A stretch of 7,817 nt of DNA from Candidatus Roizmanbacteria bacterium CG11_big_fil_rev_8_21_14_0_20_36_8 (GTDB lineage: Bacteria; Patescibacteriota; Microgenomatia; UBA1406; GWC2-37-13). Position 1 is the first letter of the stretch; the number at the start of each line of letters is the position of its first letter. A program made the translations under genes and the position numbers. The stretch is taken from the NCBI GenBank assembly GCA_002796045.1, contig PCVM01000079.1:1-7817 (forward strand). The letters run 5' to 3'. The notes below the pieces were generated by a model. It ran no database searches and was not told where the DNA came from. It saw only the letters and a program-made list of their open reading frames with translations. This document shows, one piece after another, positions 1 through 5,602 of the stretch.

Positions 1-897
1 GTATATGAAGCGACATTGGACGGAAAGAAAGCCGTGGTCAAACACACTGAAAATACCGAACCAAAAACACCTGTTGATTTTTTAATCATGAGCGACGCAC
101 ATGATGTTGAAGTAAAAATCATAAACAAACTAGAAACCATTGAAGGCGTACGAGTTCCAAAAATTATTGAAAACTTTCCAAAGTTCACAACCATGATTTT
201 AGAAGATCTCCGAGTTGAAGGATATACGTTATTGTCAGATCAAATAATTGGTAAAAAGCTTTCCTTAAAATCTGCCGAAAATATAGGAAAGTCTCTAGCA
301 ATACTTGCAAAACAATCTCAAATCTGGGATGAGTTTAAGACAAATGAATCTGCCCAAATGAGCTTTTACGAACGTGGTCTTGAATATTTGATTGCTTATC
401 CAAATGATACAAAAAAATATTATAAAATGGAGGCTGCCTTTACTCAGTATAAAGAAGAAAAAGAAGAGCAGCAAAAACTTGATAAATATTTTGTGTGGCC
501 AGACGGACATCCAAAAAATATGTTGGTAACTGATAATGGAGAGGTTGCATTTATAGATTTTGGTAGATGCCACTGGGGCGATCAAAGATACATGCTTCCA
601 AATTTTTTAGCCCACATCTTTCTTTATGGACTATTAGGTTATATTCCTGAGAAAAAAACTATCGATTATGTAAAACGTTGTGTGAAAGCATACGGAGATA
701 TTATTCCAGTTAAAGATGAGGGTGTTTTTGCAGAATATGTTGGCTTGGAAGTATTTCACCGTGCATTTGGACGATATGTTGATGGAGTAGAGAATCGAGA
801 TGGCAAATTGAAGCTTTTGGAGTTTGCGATGATTATCTTTGATAAAGAGATCAAATCAATAAAATCTTTACTACATGCCTACTCATCGATAAAATAA
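1..897 (+). CDS. APH/choline-kinase-like phosphotransferase, 5' end cut by window
   Basis: The reading frame is open from base 1 (first residues VYEATLDGKKAVVKH) to a TAA at 895-897. The gene therefore starts upstream of the window, and the TTG at 16 is not a credible start. The visible 298 residues form a protein-kinase-like fold of the aminoglycoside phosphotransferase/choline kinase type. Numbered from base 1, these are the beta3 lysine (K14, in AVVKH), a candidate helix-C glutamate near residue 37, the catalytic-loop motif WPDGHPKN (D168, N173) and the metal-binding IDFGR (D186). The family transfers the ATP gamma-phosphate to a small-molecule hydroxyl; the substrate here (sugar, amino alcohol or drug) cannot be read. 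The catalytic loop carries Trp where the family usually has His (HGD becomes WPD), but the Asp and Asn are kept, so activity is plausible. It converges on the aminotransferase gene with a 3-base gap. Confidence is high for the fold and low for the substrate. Confidence 0.85.
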   Translation, partial: VYEATLDGKKAVVKHTENTEPKTPVDFLIMSDAHDVEVKIINKLETIEGVRVPKIIENFPKFTTMILEDLRVEGYTLLSDQIIGKKLSLKSAENIGKSLAILAKQSQIWDEFKTNESAQMSFYERGLEYLIAYPNDTKKYYKMEAAFTQYKEEKEEQQKLDKYFVWPDGHPKNMLVTDNGEVAFIDFGRCHWGDQRYMLPNFLAHIFLYGLLGYIPEKKTIDYVKRCVKAYGDIIPVKDEGVFAEYVGLEVFHRAFGRYVDGVENRDGKLKLLEFAMIIFDKEIKSIKSLLHAYSSIK

Positions 898-900
898 ATC

Positions 901-1734
901 TTAAATATTGTTGAGGATTCCTTTTGACCTCGTAAGAGATTCGTTGTAAGTTCTTATCAAGATTATCAATGGATCTTTGATTTTAAAATCAGATTCATCT
1001 ACTTTTCTTATTGGAATAATCTTAGTACTTGTACTTGATAGAAATAATGAGTCAAACATTTCAAGCGTAGAAAATGGTATAGGTTCATAAGAAATTTCAT
1101 AGTCGTATTTTTTAATCATTCTTTCTATCGTCATCATCGTCACCCCTTCAAGCACATCTTTCTTTGGCGGACTATAAATCATATTTCCCTTCATTGCATA
1201 AAAATTAGTTCTTGAACCTTCACGGACATTTCCATCTTTGTCAATAAATAGCGCATCGTAACAATTTTTTTTCTTGGCCTGGGAATAATAATAATAACTT
1301 GGGAGCATGTTGAGAGATTTAACGTTCGGCATCCATCTTTCATACTTAAAGCTCATCACCTTGACGCCATCTCTGTACCAAGTTTTCAGTGGATAAAAAG
1401 GTGCAACCGGCAGTATTATCAGTTGAACCTCCTCAGCATCAACACCTCCTAGAAGTAGGATTTTAAGATTATAAGACTCTTCCTCTATTTGATCCGTGAG
1501 ATTAATTACCGCTTTCTTAACTCTTTCGATTGAGTAATTGTGAATAAGTCTAATTTTGGATGCGGAACGGAAAAGCCTATCTGTATGATTGTCGATAAAA
1601 TAGCAAATATTATTTCTAATTTTTAAATTCTCATATACGCCAAAGCCGTACATTTTTTCAATAGATCTGATTTCAACAACTGCTTTTTCGATCGGCATTA
1701 TTACTTCATTGTGTGAATAAATATCTACTTTCAT
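901..1734 (-). CDS. Class IV PLP-dependent aminotransferase (BCAT / D-amino acid / ADC lyase family)
   Basis: A complete 277-residue protein, normal in length for fold-type IV PLP enzymes. Visible hallmarks are the N-terminal YGFGVYEN block (29-36), the HTDRLFRSA motif with R53, the Schiff-base lysine K139 in NVKSLNML, the cofactor-binding glutamate E172 in REGSRTNFY, the LEGVTMMTIER block (195-205) and the phosphate-binding SSTSTKIIPI stretch (233-242). Family members are branched-chain aminotransferases (last step of Leu/Ile/Val synthesis), D-amino acid aminotransferases and 4-amino-4-deoxychorismate lyases. The sequence alone does not separate these, and no neighbouring biosynthetic gene helps. 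The ATG at 1734 fits the N-terminal KVDIYSHNEVIMPIEKAVV segment. It has no Shine-Dalgarno sequence, but a perfect TATAAT lies 7 bases upstream. The gene is divergent from mscL and convergent with the kinase gene. Confidence 0.9.
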   Translation of the reverse strand: MKVDIYSHNEVIMPIEKAVVEIRSIEKMYGFGVYENLKIRNNICYFIDNHTDRLFRSASKIRLIHNYSIERVKKAVINLTDQIEEESYNLKILLLGGVDAEEVQLIILPVAPFYPLKTWYRDGVKVMSFKYERWMPNVKSLNMLPSYYYYSQAKKKNCYDALFIDKDGNVREGSRTNFYAMKGNMIYSPPKKDVLEGVTMMTIERMIKKYDYEISYEPIPFSTLEMFDSLFLSSTSTKIIPIRKVDESDFKIKDPLIILIRTYNESLTRSKGILNNI

Positions 1735-1741
1735 TTCAATA

Positions 1742-1747
1742 ATTATA
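1742..1747 (-). promoter_or_regulatory. -10 box of the aminotransferase gene
   Basis: The minus strand reads TATAAT with 7 bases before the ATG at 1734. A start 6-8 bases after this hexamer would fall at or next to the initiation codon, giving a leaderless mRNA. No good -35 is seen. Confidence 0.5.
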
Positions 1748-1751
1748 TACT
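1746..1751 (+). promoter_or_regulatory. Possible -10 box for mscL
   Basis: The plus strand reads TATACT, 29 bases before the mscL ATG. It overlaps the opposite-strand TATAAT of the aminotransferase gene, so the two promoters would compete or share an open complex. There is no clear -35, and no Shine-Dalgarno sequence in the AT-rich leader. Confidence 0.3.
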
Positions 1752-1780
1752 AGGTTTATTAAAAATTTATTTTTGCACTT

Positions 1781-2077
1781 ATGAAAGGATTCATGGAATT
1801 TATCCGAGAACGGGGAGTTGTGGGACTTGCGGTCGGTTTTATTCTTGGTGGAGCCGTATCAAAAGTTGTCGCTTCGCTGGTTAACGACATTATTAATCCA
1901 GTTCTAGGACTCATTCTTGGTGCTACAGATCTTTCGAATATGTATTTTTCAGTCGGATCAGCCTATATAATGTTTGGCAACTTTGTAAGCGTAATTATCG
2001 ACTTTTTAGTTATTGCACTGGTCGTATATTTTGGAGTACATGGGCTTGGACTTAATAAGCTGGACAAAAAGAAATAA
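1781..2077 (+). CDS. mscL: Large-conductance mechanosensitive channel MscL, minimal form
   Basis: A 98-residue integral membrane protein matching MscL along its length: a short N-terminal amphipathic segment (MKGFMEFIRERG), the pore-lining TM1 with VVGLAVGFILGGAVSKVVASLVNDII split around residues 13-38, the NPVLGLILGATDL turn (39-51), and TM2 around 65-88 followed by a basic end (LNKLDKKK). MscL is a homopentameric channel in the cytoplasmic membrane that opens under membrane tension to release solutes during hypo-osmotic shock. The protein is clearly shorter than the E. coli homologue (136 residues): the extracellular loop is reduced to about a dozen residues and the C-terminal cytoplasmic helix bundle is absent. 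By alignment, the gate residues L19 and V23 of E. coli correspond to L16 and F20 here. The stop codon is immediately followed by the complement of the next gene's stop. Confidence 0.92.
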   Translation: MKGFMEFIRERGVVGLAVGFILGGAVSKVVASLVNDIINPVLGLILGATDLSNMYFSVGSAYIMFGNFVSVIIDFLVIALVVYFGVHGLGLNKLDKKK

Positions 2078-2545
2078 TTATTTACAGTTTGCCCATGCAT
2101 TAATTCCGCCGTGAGAGATTCTAAACGCGGCGGTTTCTATTGATTCTTTCGCTCCGAACCGCAGGTCTGGATTTGTATCTGCCCCCATCTGAGACCTTGT
2201 TGAAAGCCAAGTTTCTGATGTAAATTGAAACATTCCTCCATATTCGCCGTTAGCCGCACCCGGATGCCCTCCAGACTCACAATATGCAATCTTTTTTAGC
2301 TGATCTTTGTCAATTTCATATTGTTTTGCATATTGATCAAAGTAATTTTCAAATTCAGATATTGGCATCGAGGTTGGAGTCGGAGTATTTGTTGGAGTTG
2401 GGATATTTGTGGGGGTTGGTGTTGGACTCGGAGTAAAAGTAGGTGTTATCACCACTCCAAGAAGTTCTCCTTTGGTTTTAATTTGAAAACTGGTGAAAAG
2501 AAGAATGAATAAACCAATAACGAAAATGGCCACGCGTGCTCTCAT
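2078..2545 (-). CDS. Membrane-anchored lytic transglycosylase-like (SLT/lysozyme-fold) protein
   Basis: A 155-residue secreted or anchored protein in three parts. It starts with a basic N-terminus and a hydrophobic helix (about 4-20) acting as signal peptide or anchor. A low-complexity Thr/Pro stalk (about 34-61) follows. The C-terminal lysozyme-fold domain (about 64-155) carries CESGG (candidate catalytic E90) and GEYGGMFQF (100-108), the glycine/glutamine block typical of SLT and Rpf-like transglycosylases, then W113 and an INAWANC ending. C89 and C154 are the only cysteines and could form a disulfide, consistent with extracytoplasmic location. Enzymes of this fold cleave the MurNAc-GlcNAc bond of peptidoglycan; activity here is inferred. 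The domain is short, so it may be a minimal enzyme. It follows the ABC exporter gene by 15 bases on the same strand and may share its transcript, although a weak local -10 exists. Confidence 0.82.
   Translation of the reverse strand: MRARVAIFVIGLFILLFTSFQIKTKGELLGVVITPTFTPSPTPTPTNIPTPTNTPTPTSMPISEFENYFDQYAKQYEIDKDQLKKIAYCESGGHPGAANGEYGGMFQFTSETWLSTRSQMGADTNPDLRFGAKESIETAAFRISHGGINAWANCK
2372..2446 (-). repeat. Thr/Pro-coding low-complexity repeat in the transglycosylase-like gene
   Basis: The stretch encodes roughly residues 34-58, alternating TPT, TPS and TPTN units. On the plus strand it reads as degenerate GGAGTTGG/GGTGTTGG units. It gives an extended, protease-resistant stalk between the membrane anchor and the catalytic domain. 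Such DNA repeats can change length by slippage. Confidence 0.75.
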
Positions 2546-2554
2546 AGGTTACGT

Positions 2555-2560
2555 ATTCTA
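2555..2560 (-). promoter_or_regulatory. Weak -10-like box before the transglycosylase-like gene
   Basis: The minus strand reads TAGAAT with 9 bases before the ATG at 2545, inside the short gap after the ABC gene stop. The position copies the spacing of the stronger boxes in this window, but the match is imperfect and no -35 is visible. Read-through from the ABC gene is an alternative. Confidence 0.25.
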
Positions 2561-4333
2561 CTATACTGCAATATCGTACTTTGCTAGTAATTTTTGGTTT
2601 CCTTCTACTTGATATCTCAAAAGCTCAGAGTAAATCCCTTTCCTGCCTGCGAGATCAAATGGAGACCCAGAATCGACAATTCGACCTTTTTCAAGAACTA
2701 ATATCTTGTCAGCATTTTGGATTGTAGAAAACCTGTGCGCAATGATGATTACGAGTCTATTTTTCATAAGTACTTCAAGGGCCTCCTGAACATATTTTTC
2801 ACTTTTTGCATCAAGTGAGCTAGTAGCCTCGTCAAGGATCAGGATTGGCTTATCAGCAAGAATCGCGCGCGCTATCTGAATACGTTGTTTTTGACCACCC
2901 GACAGTCTAACTCCGCGCTCTCCGATCTGGGAATTTAGCTTGTCTGGAAATTTCATCACAAAGTCATATGCATATGCCATCTTGAGAGCTTTTATTACCT
3001 CGGCTTTTGTAGCATTCTGTTTTGCGTATGCCACATTTTCAAAAATTGATGCCGAAAACAACTCGTGCTCTTGGAAAACCAGCGATATATGTGAGCGGAT
3101 ATCCTGATGAAGGAGATTTTTATAATCTTTATTATTCATCGATATTGAACCACCAGTTGGTTCATAAAATTTTAAAATGAGGTTTATCAAAGTTGTCTTC
3201 CCCGCTCCACTATGTCCCACAAGTGCTACTGTTTCTTTTTTTGCAAGATTGAAACTAATATCACGCAATACTCTTTCGCTTTTTGCATACTCAAAAGATA
3301 CGTTTGAAAAAGCGATTGTAGGATGGTCAAATTTTGGTTTAACAAATTTCTTTGGTAATTTCTCTGTTGACTCAAGAGATAAAATATCAAAATAAGCTTT
3401 TGAACCTGCCTCAGCTTGCTTTATCCGCTCAAGGATGAAGCTCATTGCAAAAAGAGGGCGGCGAATCTGATTTAAATACTGCAAAATTAAGACCATCTCT
3501 CCAATTGTTAGAATCTCGACAAATGTGTTTTGAAAAATAACCAACATTACAACAACTACTCCAAGCTCAAGCCCAAAGTTTCGCAAGAAATTATAGAAAT
3601 GATAAACCAAAGATTGTCGATCATATATCTTCACACTTTCTTGAAGTTTCTTTGAAACGATCTCGGTCTCGTTAAACTGTGTATTAAAGCTTCTTACCAA
3701 TCTCATATTTCCAATTACCTCTTGTATTCTTCCACGCGTGCTATCTTCAATCTCATTTTTCAAAACTTGACGCTCTCCCCACTTCTTGGTTGAGATATGA
3801 CTCACGTAAATATAGAAAGGGAATGATAGAAATGCAAGAATCGCAACAAGCGGGCTATAAAATCCAAGAACTATAAAGATGAAAATGCTACGGAGAAATG
3901 CAGGGACGATGAAATTTGTAGCAGCGCCCAAAAAGTCTTGGAGTGATAATATCCCACGACCTAATAAGTTAATTATTTTTCCAGATACTTGTGAGTCGAA
4001 GTATTTCTGAGGAAGTGTAAATATTTTTTGATAAAATTTCTCTGTCAAAAATTTACCCATTCTAGCTGTTGTATAATCTCCAATTCTTTGGTTCAACGCC
4101 TCAAGTCCGACTGCTAAAACACTCGATCCGAACATAACTGCAACTAATATATATAAACGGTTCAGGTCTCCAGTCCCACTTGTAATCTCGTTTTGAATTT
4201 GGTCAACAATCAGTTTGAGGATGTAAGGAGACACTAGCTCAAGTGCTGTCATTAGCACGATAATTACCGCTATTACAGAGATATATTTATGAAATGGCTT
4301 TGCAAGTTTGAGGATTTTAAAAACATTATTCAT
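2561..4333 (-). CDS. ABC transporter half-exporter, fused membrane and ATPase domains (MsbA/LmrA type)
   Basis: A complete 590-residue type IV ABC exporter half-transporter that should act as a dimer in the cytoplasmic membrane. The transmembrane domain (about 15-310) has six expected helices; hydrophobic stretches near 18-40, 60-80, 140-160, 162-182 and 255-290 are visible. The nucleotide-binding domain (about 338-575) is intact: Walker A GHSGAGKTT (373-381), Q-loop Q421, signature LSGGQ (477-481), Walker B ILILDE (497-502), D-loop SSLD (505-508) and H-loop H533. All catalytic residues are present, so ATP-driven export is likely. Related proteins move lipids, lipopeptides, peptides or drugs, and the sequence does not decide the cargo. 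There is no peptidase C39 domain, which argues against a bacteriocin exporter that processes its substrate. An extended -10 lies just upstream, and the transglycosylase-like gene follows by 15 bases. Confidence 0.93.
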   Translation of the reverse strand: MNNVFKILKLAKPFHKYISVIAVIIVLMTALELVSPYILKLIVDQIQNEITSGTGDLNRLYILVAVMFGSSVLAVGLEALNQRIGDYTTARMGKFLTEKFYQKIFTLPQKYFDSQVSGKIINLLGRGILSLQDFLGAATNFIVPAFLRSIFIFIVLGFYSPLVAILAFLSFPFYIYVSHISTKKWGERQVLKNEIEDSTRGRIQEVIGNMRLVRSFNTQFNETEIVSKKLQESVKIYDRQSLVYHFYNFLRNFGLELGVVVVMLVIFQNTFVEILTIGEMVLILQYLNQIRRPLFAMSFILERIKQAEAGSKAYFDILSLESTEKLPKKFVKPKFDHPTIAFSNVSFEYAKSERVLRDISFNLAKKETVALVGHSGAGKTTLINLILKFYEPTGGSISMNNKDYKNLLHQDIRSHISLVFQEHELFSASIFENVAYAKQNATKAEVIKALKMAYAYDFVMKFPDKLNSQIGERGVRLSGGQKQRIQIARAILADKPILILDEATSSLDAKSEKYVQEALEVLMKNRLVIIIAHRFSTIQNADKILVLEKGRIVDSGSPFDLAGRKGIYSELLRYQVEGNQKLLAKYDIAV

Positions 4334-4343
4334 AGAAGTAGAT

Positions 4344-4352
4344 ATTGTAGCA
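4344..4352 (-). promoter_or_regulatory. Extended -10 promoter of the ABC exporter gene
   Basis: The minus strand reads TGCTACAAT, an extended -10 (TG, one base, then TACAAT) with 10 bases before the ATG at 4333. The predicted start leaves a leader of only a few bases, so the mRNA would be near-leaderless. The -35 region is weak, as is common with extended -10 promoters. Confidence 0.5.
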
Positions 4353-4376
4353 CAGGGTTTGAATCATTAAGACGTC

Positions 4377-4631
4377 ATGAGAGATGCTGCAACTCCCATT
4401 GGCGCTTCTTCCGGAACTATACATGATCCTTGTGTGGGCTGGTTTTTGATGATAGCGGATGCGCGAGAATGATCGACAATATTGCTATATGTAAATAATC
4501 TATGGCAATATTATGATGAAAATGAAGGGAAATATAATGCTATGAAATAAAGAATGTCACCCATAGAAAAAAGTTTATACGAGAGGCTTCGTACTATTGA
4601 TTTCGATATACGAATGGGGTGTTTACACTGA
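4377..4631 (+). pseudogene. Chain of three short same-frame ORFs, possible decayed gene
   Basis: One plus-strand frame holds an ATG-initiated 31-codon ORF (4377-4472, starts MRDAATPIG, ends TGA), then 25 sense codons to a TAA at 4548-4550 (starts STILLYV, ends YNAMK). After one further sense codon comes a 25-codon ORF (4554-4631, starts MSPIEKSLYERL, ends TGA). The residues look protein-like (Trp, Tyr, Asp/Glu rich, few low-complexity runs), which suggests a gene broken by stops. I do not recognise a family. A TAA just upstream (4368-4370) closes the frame. It lies between the ABC promoter and the tmRNA 3' end and is transcribed against both. Chance is a serious alternative. Confidence 0.2.
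4478..4512. repeat. Inverted repeat in the gene-free interval
   Basis: The arms AATATTGCTATA (4478-4489) and TATGGCAATATT (4501-4512) are complementary except for one position that can form G.U on the plus strand, around an 11-base loop. AT-rich, with no U-run on either side, so not a standard terminator. It could be a protein-binding operator or a weak RNA hairpin. The rest of the 4334-4668 interval holds the ABC promoter, the short ORF chain and the hairpin before ssrA. Confidence 0.4.
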
Positions 4632-4635
4632 GCGA

Positions 4636-4659
4636 GTCCTATACCGTCTGGTATAGGAC
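4636..4659 (-). terminator. Perfect 10-bp hairpin just after tmRNA; likely 3'-end or termination element
   Basis: GTCCTATACC (4636-4645) and GGTATAGGAC (4650-4659) pair perfectly around a 4-base loop, beginning 9 bases beyond the tmRNA discriminator base on the minus strand. Its position suits termination of the smpB-ssrA transcript or a barrier to 3' exonucleases during tmRNA maturation. No U-tract follows on either strand, so it is not a textbook intrinsic terminator. Confidence 0.45.
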
Positions 4660-4668
4660 GAGTCGAAG

Positions 4669-5090
4669 TGGAGATGCCGGGAGTCGAACCCGGGTCCGTA
4701 AAGGCAATAATACAAGTGTTTTGCAAGGAGTAGAGTATCTTTTCCTCGTGCCGACCTGGGTGATATTCAGACCATGAATCAGCTGCCGATTTTGATACTT
4801 GTCAAACTCTAAAAAAGATCGGGATCTTTTGGGTAGAGTCGTACCCCGAAGGTTGTACCCTAAAAAGTTATCGGAGGTCACTTTATGGGAAATCTACTGC
4901 ATTAAGCAGCAAAAGCATATTGAAATTGAGAAGCCGAAGGCATCTTTCCTTCCAATTTTGCAAGAGCTGTTGAGACAATAGACTGCATTTCTTCTTTGAG
5001 ATTTGCAGTTAATGTTTTCCATTTAACGCATAGGTGCGTCCTTGCCATTTGTAAAAGTGCATATCTTCACGTCAAAGCCTTGTCATCCCC
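4669..5090 (-). ncRNA. ssrA: Transfer-messenger RNA (tmRNA, one-piece)
   Basis: The RNA rescues stalled ribosomes with SmpB: it enters as alanyl-tRNA, then its internal frame adds a degradation tag. The mature RNA is 422 nt plus added CCA. The 5' end GGGGATG (5084-5090) pairs with CATCTCC (4670-4676) in a 7-bp acceptor stem including the G3.U pair recognised by alanyl-tRNA synthetase; the discriminator is A (4669). The T-arm is CCGGG, loop TTCGACT, CCCGG. A P2 helix is seen: TACAA (nt 38-42) with TTGTA (376-380), and GCAAGGA (46-52) with TCCTTGC (362-368). A CGCA/TGCG hairpin (53-64) marks the PK1 region. The tag frame starts with GCA at nt 85 after TAACT, and its TAA lies in a CTGC/GCAG hairpin (nt 182-194). 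The rest would hold further pseudoknots, which I could not fully resolve. CCA is not encoded. It follows smpB by 6 bases. At 422 nt it is longer than the E. coli RNA (363), partly because of the long tag. Confidence 0.95.
4902..5006 (-). other. ssrA: tmRNA tag-peptide reading frame (34 codons plus stop)
   Basis: The resume codon is placed at GCA (5004-5006), preceded by TAACT. This resembles the conserved TAGTC-GCA context of E. coli tmRNA and sits about 12 bases after the putative PK1 end. The frame reads ANLKEEMQSIVSTALAKLEG, then KMPSASQFQYAFAA, and stops at TAA (4902-4904). The C-terminal YAFAA matches the YALAA-type degron recognised by ClpXP-like proteases. The N-terminal part looks like an amphipathic helix. 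Thirty-four residues is at the upper end for known tags (E. coli adds ten encoded residues). The exact resume codon is inferred from spacing and context. Confidence 0.8.
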
Positions 5091-5096
5091 ATTTAT

Positions 5097-5546
5097 TTAA
5101 CTCTTCATGAATTCTTTCATATCTTTTTTTTCTTCTCTTTTAATATCTTCCAGTCTTTCAAGTTTCTTTTTTGCGATCTCTCCGCGACCGCGCGCTACAG
5201 CAAGGGAAAGCTTGATCCGACGACCTTTATTATAACATGCGACAGGTATCAAAGTCAATCTCCCACCTGTATTTAATTTTGTAAATATTTTTAAGATTTC
5301 TTTTTTATTAAGGAGCAACTTTCGCTTTCTAGCAGGCTCATAGTTCTCCACTTTAGCAAACCTGTAAAGTGGAATCTCGGAATTGATAAGATAAATTTCT
5401 CCATTTATGATTTTTCCAAATGCACTCTCAAGACGGATATTACCCAATCTGACAGATTTGACTTCAGGACCATTTAAAACCATGCCGACATCAAATGTGT
5501 CGACAGCTTCATAATCTCTCTTAAATAATCTATTAATAACTGCCAT
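5097..5546 (-). CDS. smpB: SsrA-binding protein SmpB
   Basis: A 149-residue protein of typical SmpB length. Family blocks in order are FKRDYEAVDTFDVGMVLNGPEVKSVR (about 8-33, containing the hallmark GPEVKS at 26-31), the EIYLINSEIPLYRF strand (50-63), the PARKRKLLLNKKEI block (71-84), and LTLIPVACYNKGRRIKLSLAVARG (97-120). A lysine/glutamate-rich helical tail follows (about 123-149). SmpB binds the tRNA-like domain of tmRNA and places its tail in the empty mRNA channel of stalled ribosomes. The tail is divergent: the usual DKR motif after the glycine/lysine turn reads AKK (125-127). The protein ends only 6 bases before tmRNA nucleotide 1, so smpB and ssrA are almost certainly one transcript cut by RNase P. 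The ATG has no Shine-Dalgarno sequence and lies 7 bases after a perfect extended -10. Confidence 0.95.
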   Translation of the reverse strand: MAVINRLFKRDYEAVDTFDVGMVLNGPEVKSVRLGNIRLESAFGKIINGEIYLINSEIPLYRFAKVENYEPARKRKLLLNKKEILKIFTKLNTGGRLTLIPVACYNKGRRIKLSLAVARGRGEIAKKKLERLEDIKREEKKDMKEFMKS

Positions 5547-5553
5547 ATATACG

Positions 5554-5562
5554 ATTATATCA
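5554..5562 (-). promoter_or_regulatory. Extended -10 promoter of smpB-ssrA
   Basis: The minus strand reads TGATATAAT, a consensus extended -10, with 7 bases before the smpB ATG at 5546. The predicted transcription start coincides with the start codon, so smpB mRNA should be leaderless. The -35 region (TCGGCT at 17-bp spacing) matches consensus at only three positions. Confidence 0.6.
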
Positions 5563-5596
5563 AGAGATTTGAAAACAGCCGACTATATAGATAAGC

Positions 5597-5602
5597 TATA
5601 CT
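5597..5602 (+). promoter_or_regulatory. -10 box of the M23-like surface protein gene
   Basis: The plus strand reads TATACT with 11 bases before the ATG at 5614, within the 67-base divergent gap shared with smpB. The leader would be about 5 bases. TTGAAA at 5569-5574 is too far away (22 bases) for a standard -35. Confidence 0.4.

Noticed and set aside
295..585. Minus-strand 96-codon ORF
   Set aside because: Antisense shadow of the kinase gene, hydrophobic low-complexity product, while the plus-strand frame has clear kinase motifs.
2321..2512. Plus-strand 63-codon ORF rich in Trp, Ser and Arg
   Set aside because: Antisense to the Thr/Pro repeat of the transglycosylase-like gene, which explains its odd composition.
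3177..3395. Plus-strand 72-codon ORF
   Set aside because: Antisense to the ATPase domain of the ABC exporter at the Walker A region.
4351..4366. GGGTTTGAATC resembling a T-arm
   Set aside because: No matching CCC arm, acceptor stem or anticodon arm nearby.
4470..4472. TGA read as a sense codon (alternative genetic code of Gracilibacteria/SR1)
   Set aside because: All full-length genes here read cleanly with no in-frame TGA and abundant GGN glycine codons, so the standard code fits; TGA is simply rare as a stop.
4660..4720. tRNA gene suggested by the GGGTTCGACTCCC T-arm
   Set aside because: The acceptor partner is about 410 bases away and the tag frame, P2 helix and smpB linkage show it is tmRNA.
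4813..4830. AAAAGAT/ATCTTTT hairpin with a T-run resembling an intrinsic terminator
   Set aside because: It lies inside the tmRNA, has a GC-poor stem, and is better read as one of the tmRNA helices; termination there would destroy the RNA.
4511..4881. Minus-strand ORFs of 71 and 80 codons
   Set aside because: They lie over the 3' half of the tmRNA gene (one runs a little past it); their sequence is explained by tmRNA helices and the T-arm, not by coding.
4799..4981. Plus-strand 60-codon ORF
   Set aside because: It is antisense to the tmRNA and its tag frame and has no recognisable protein features.
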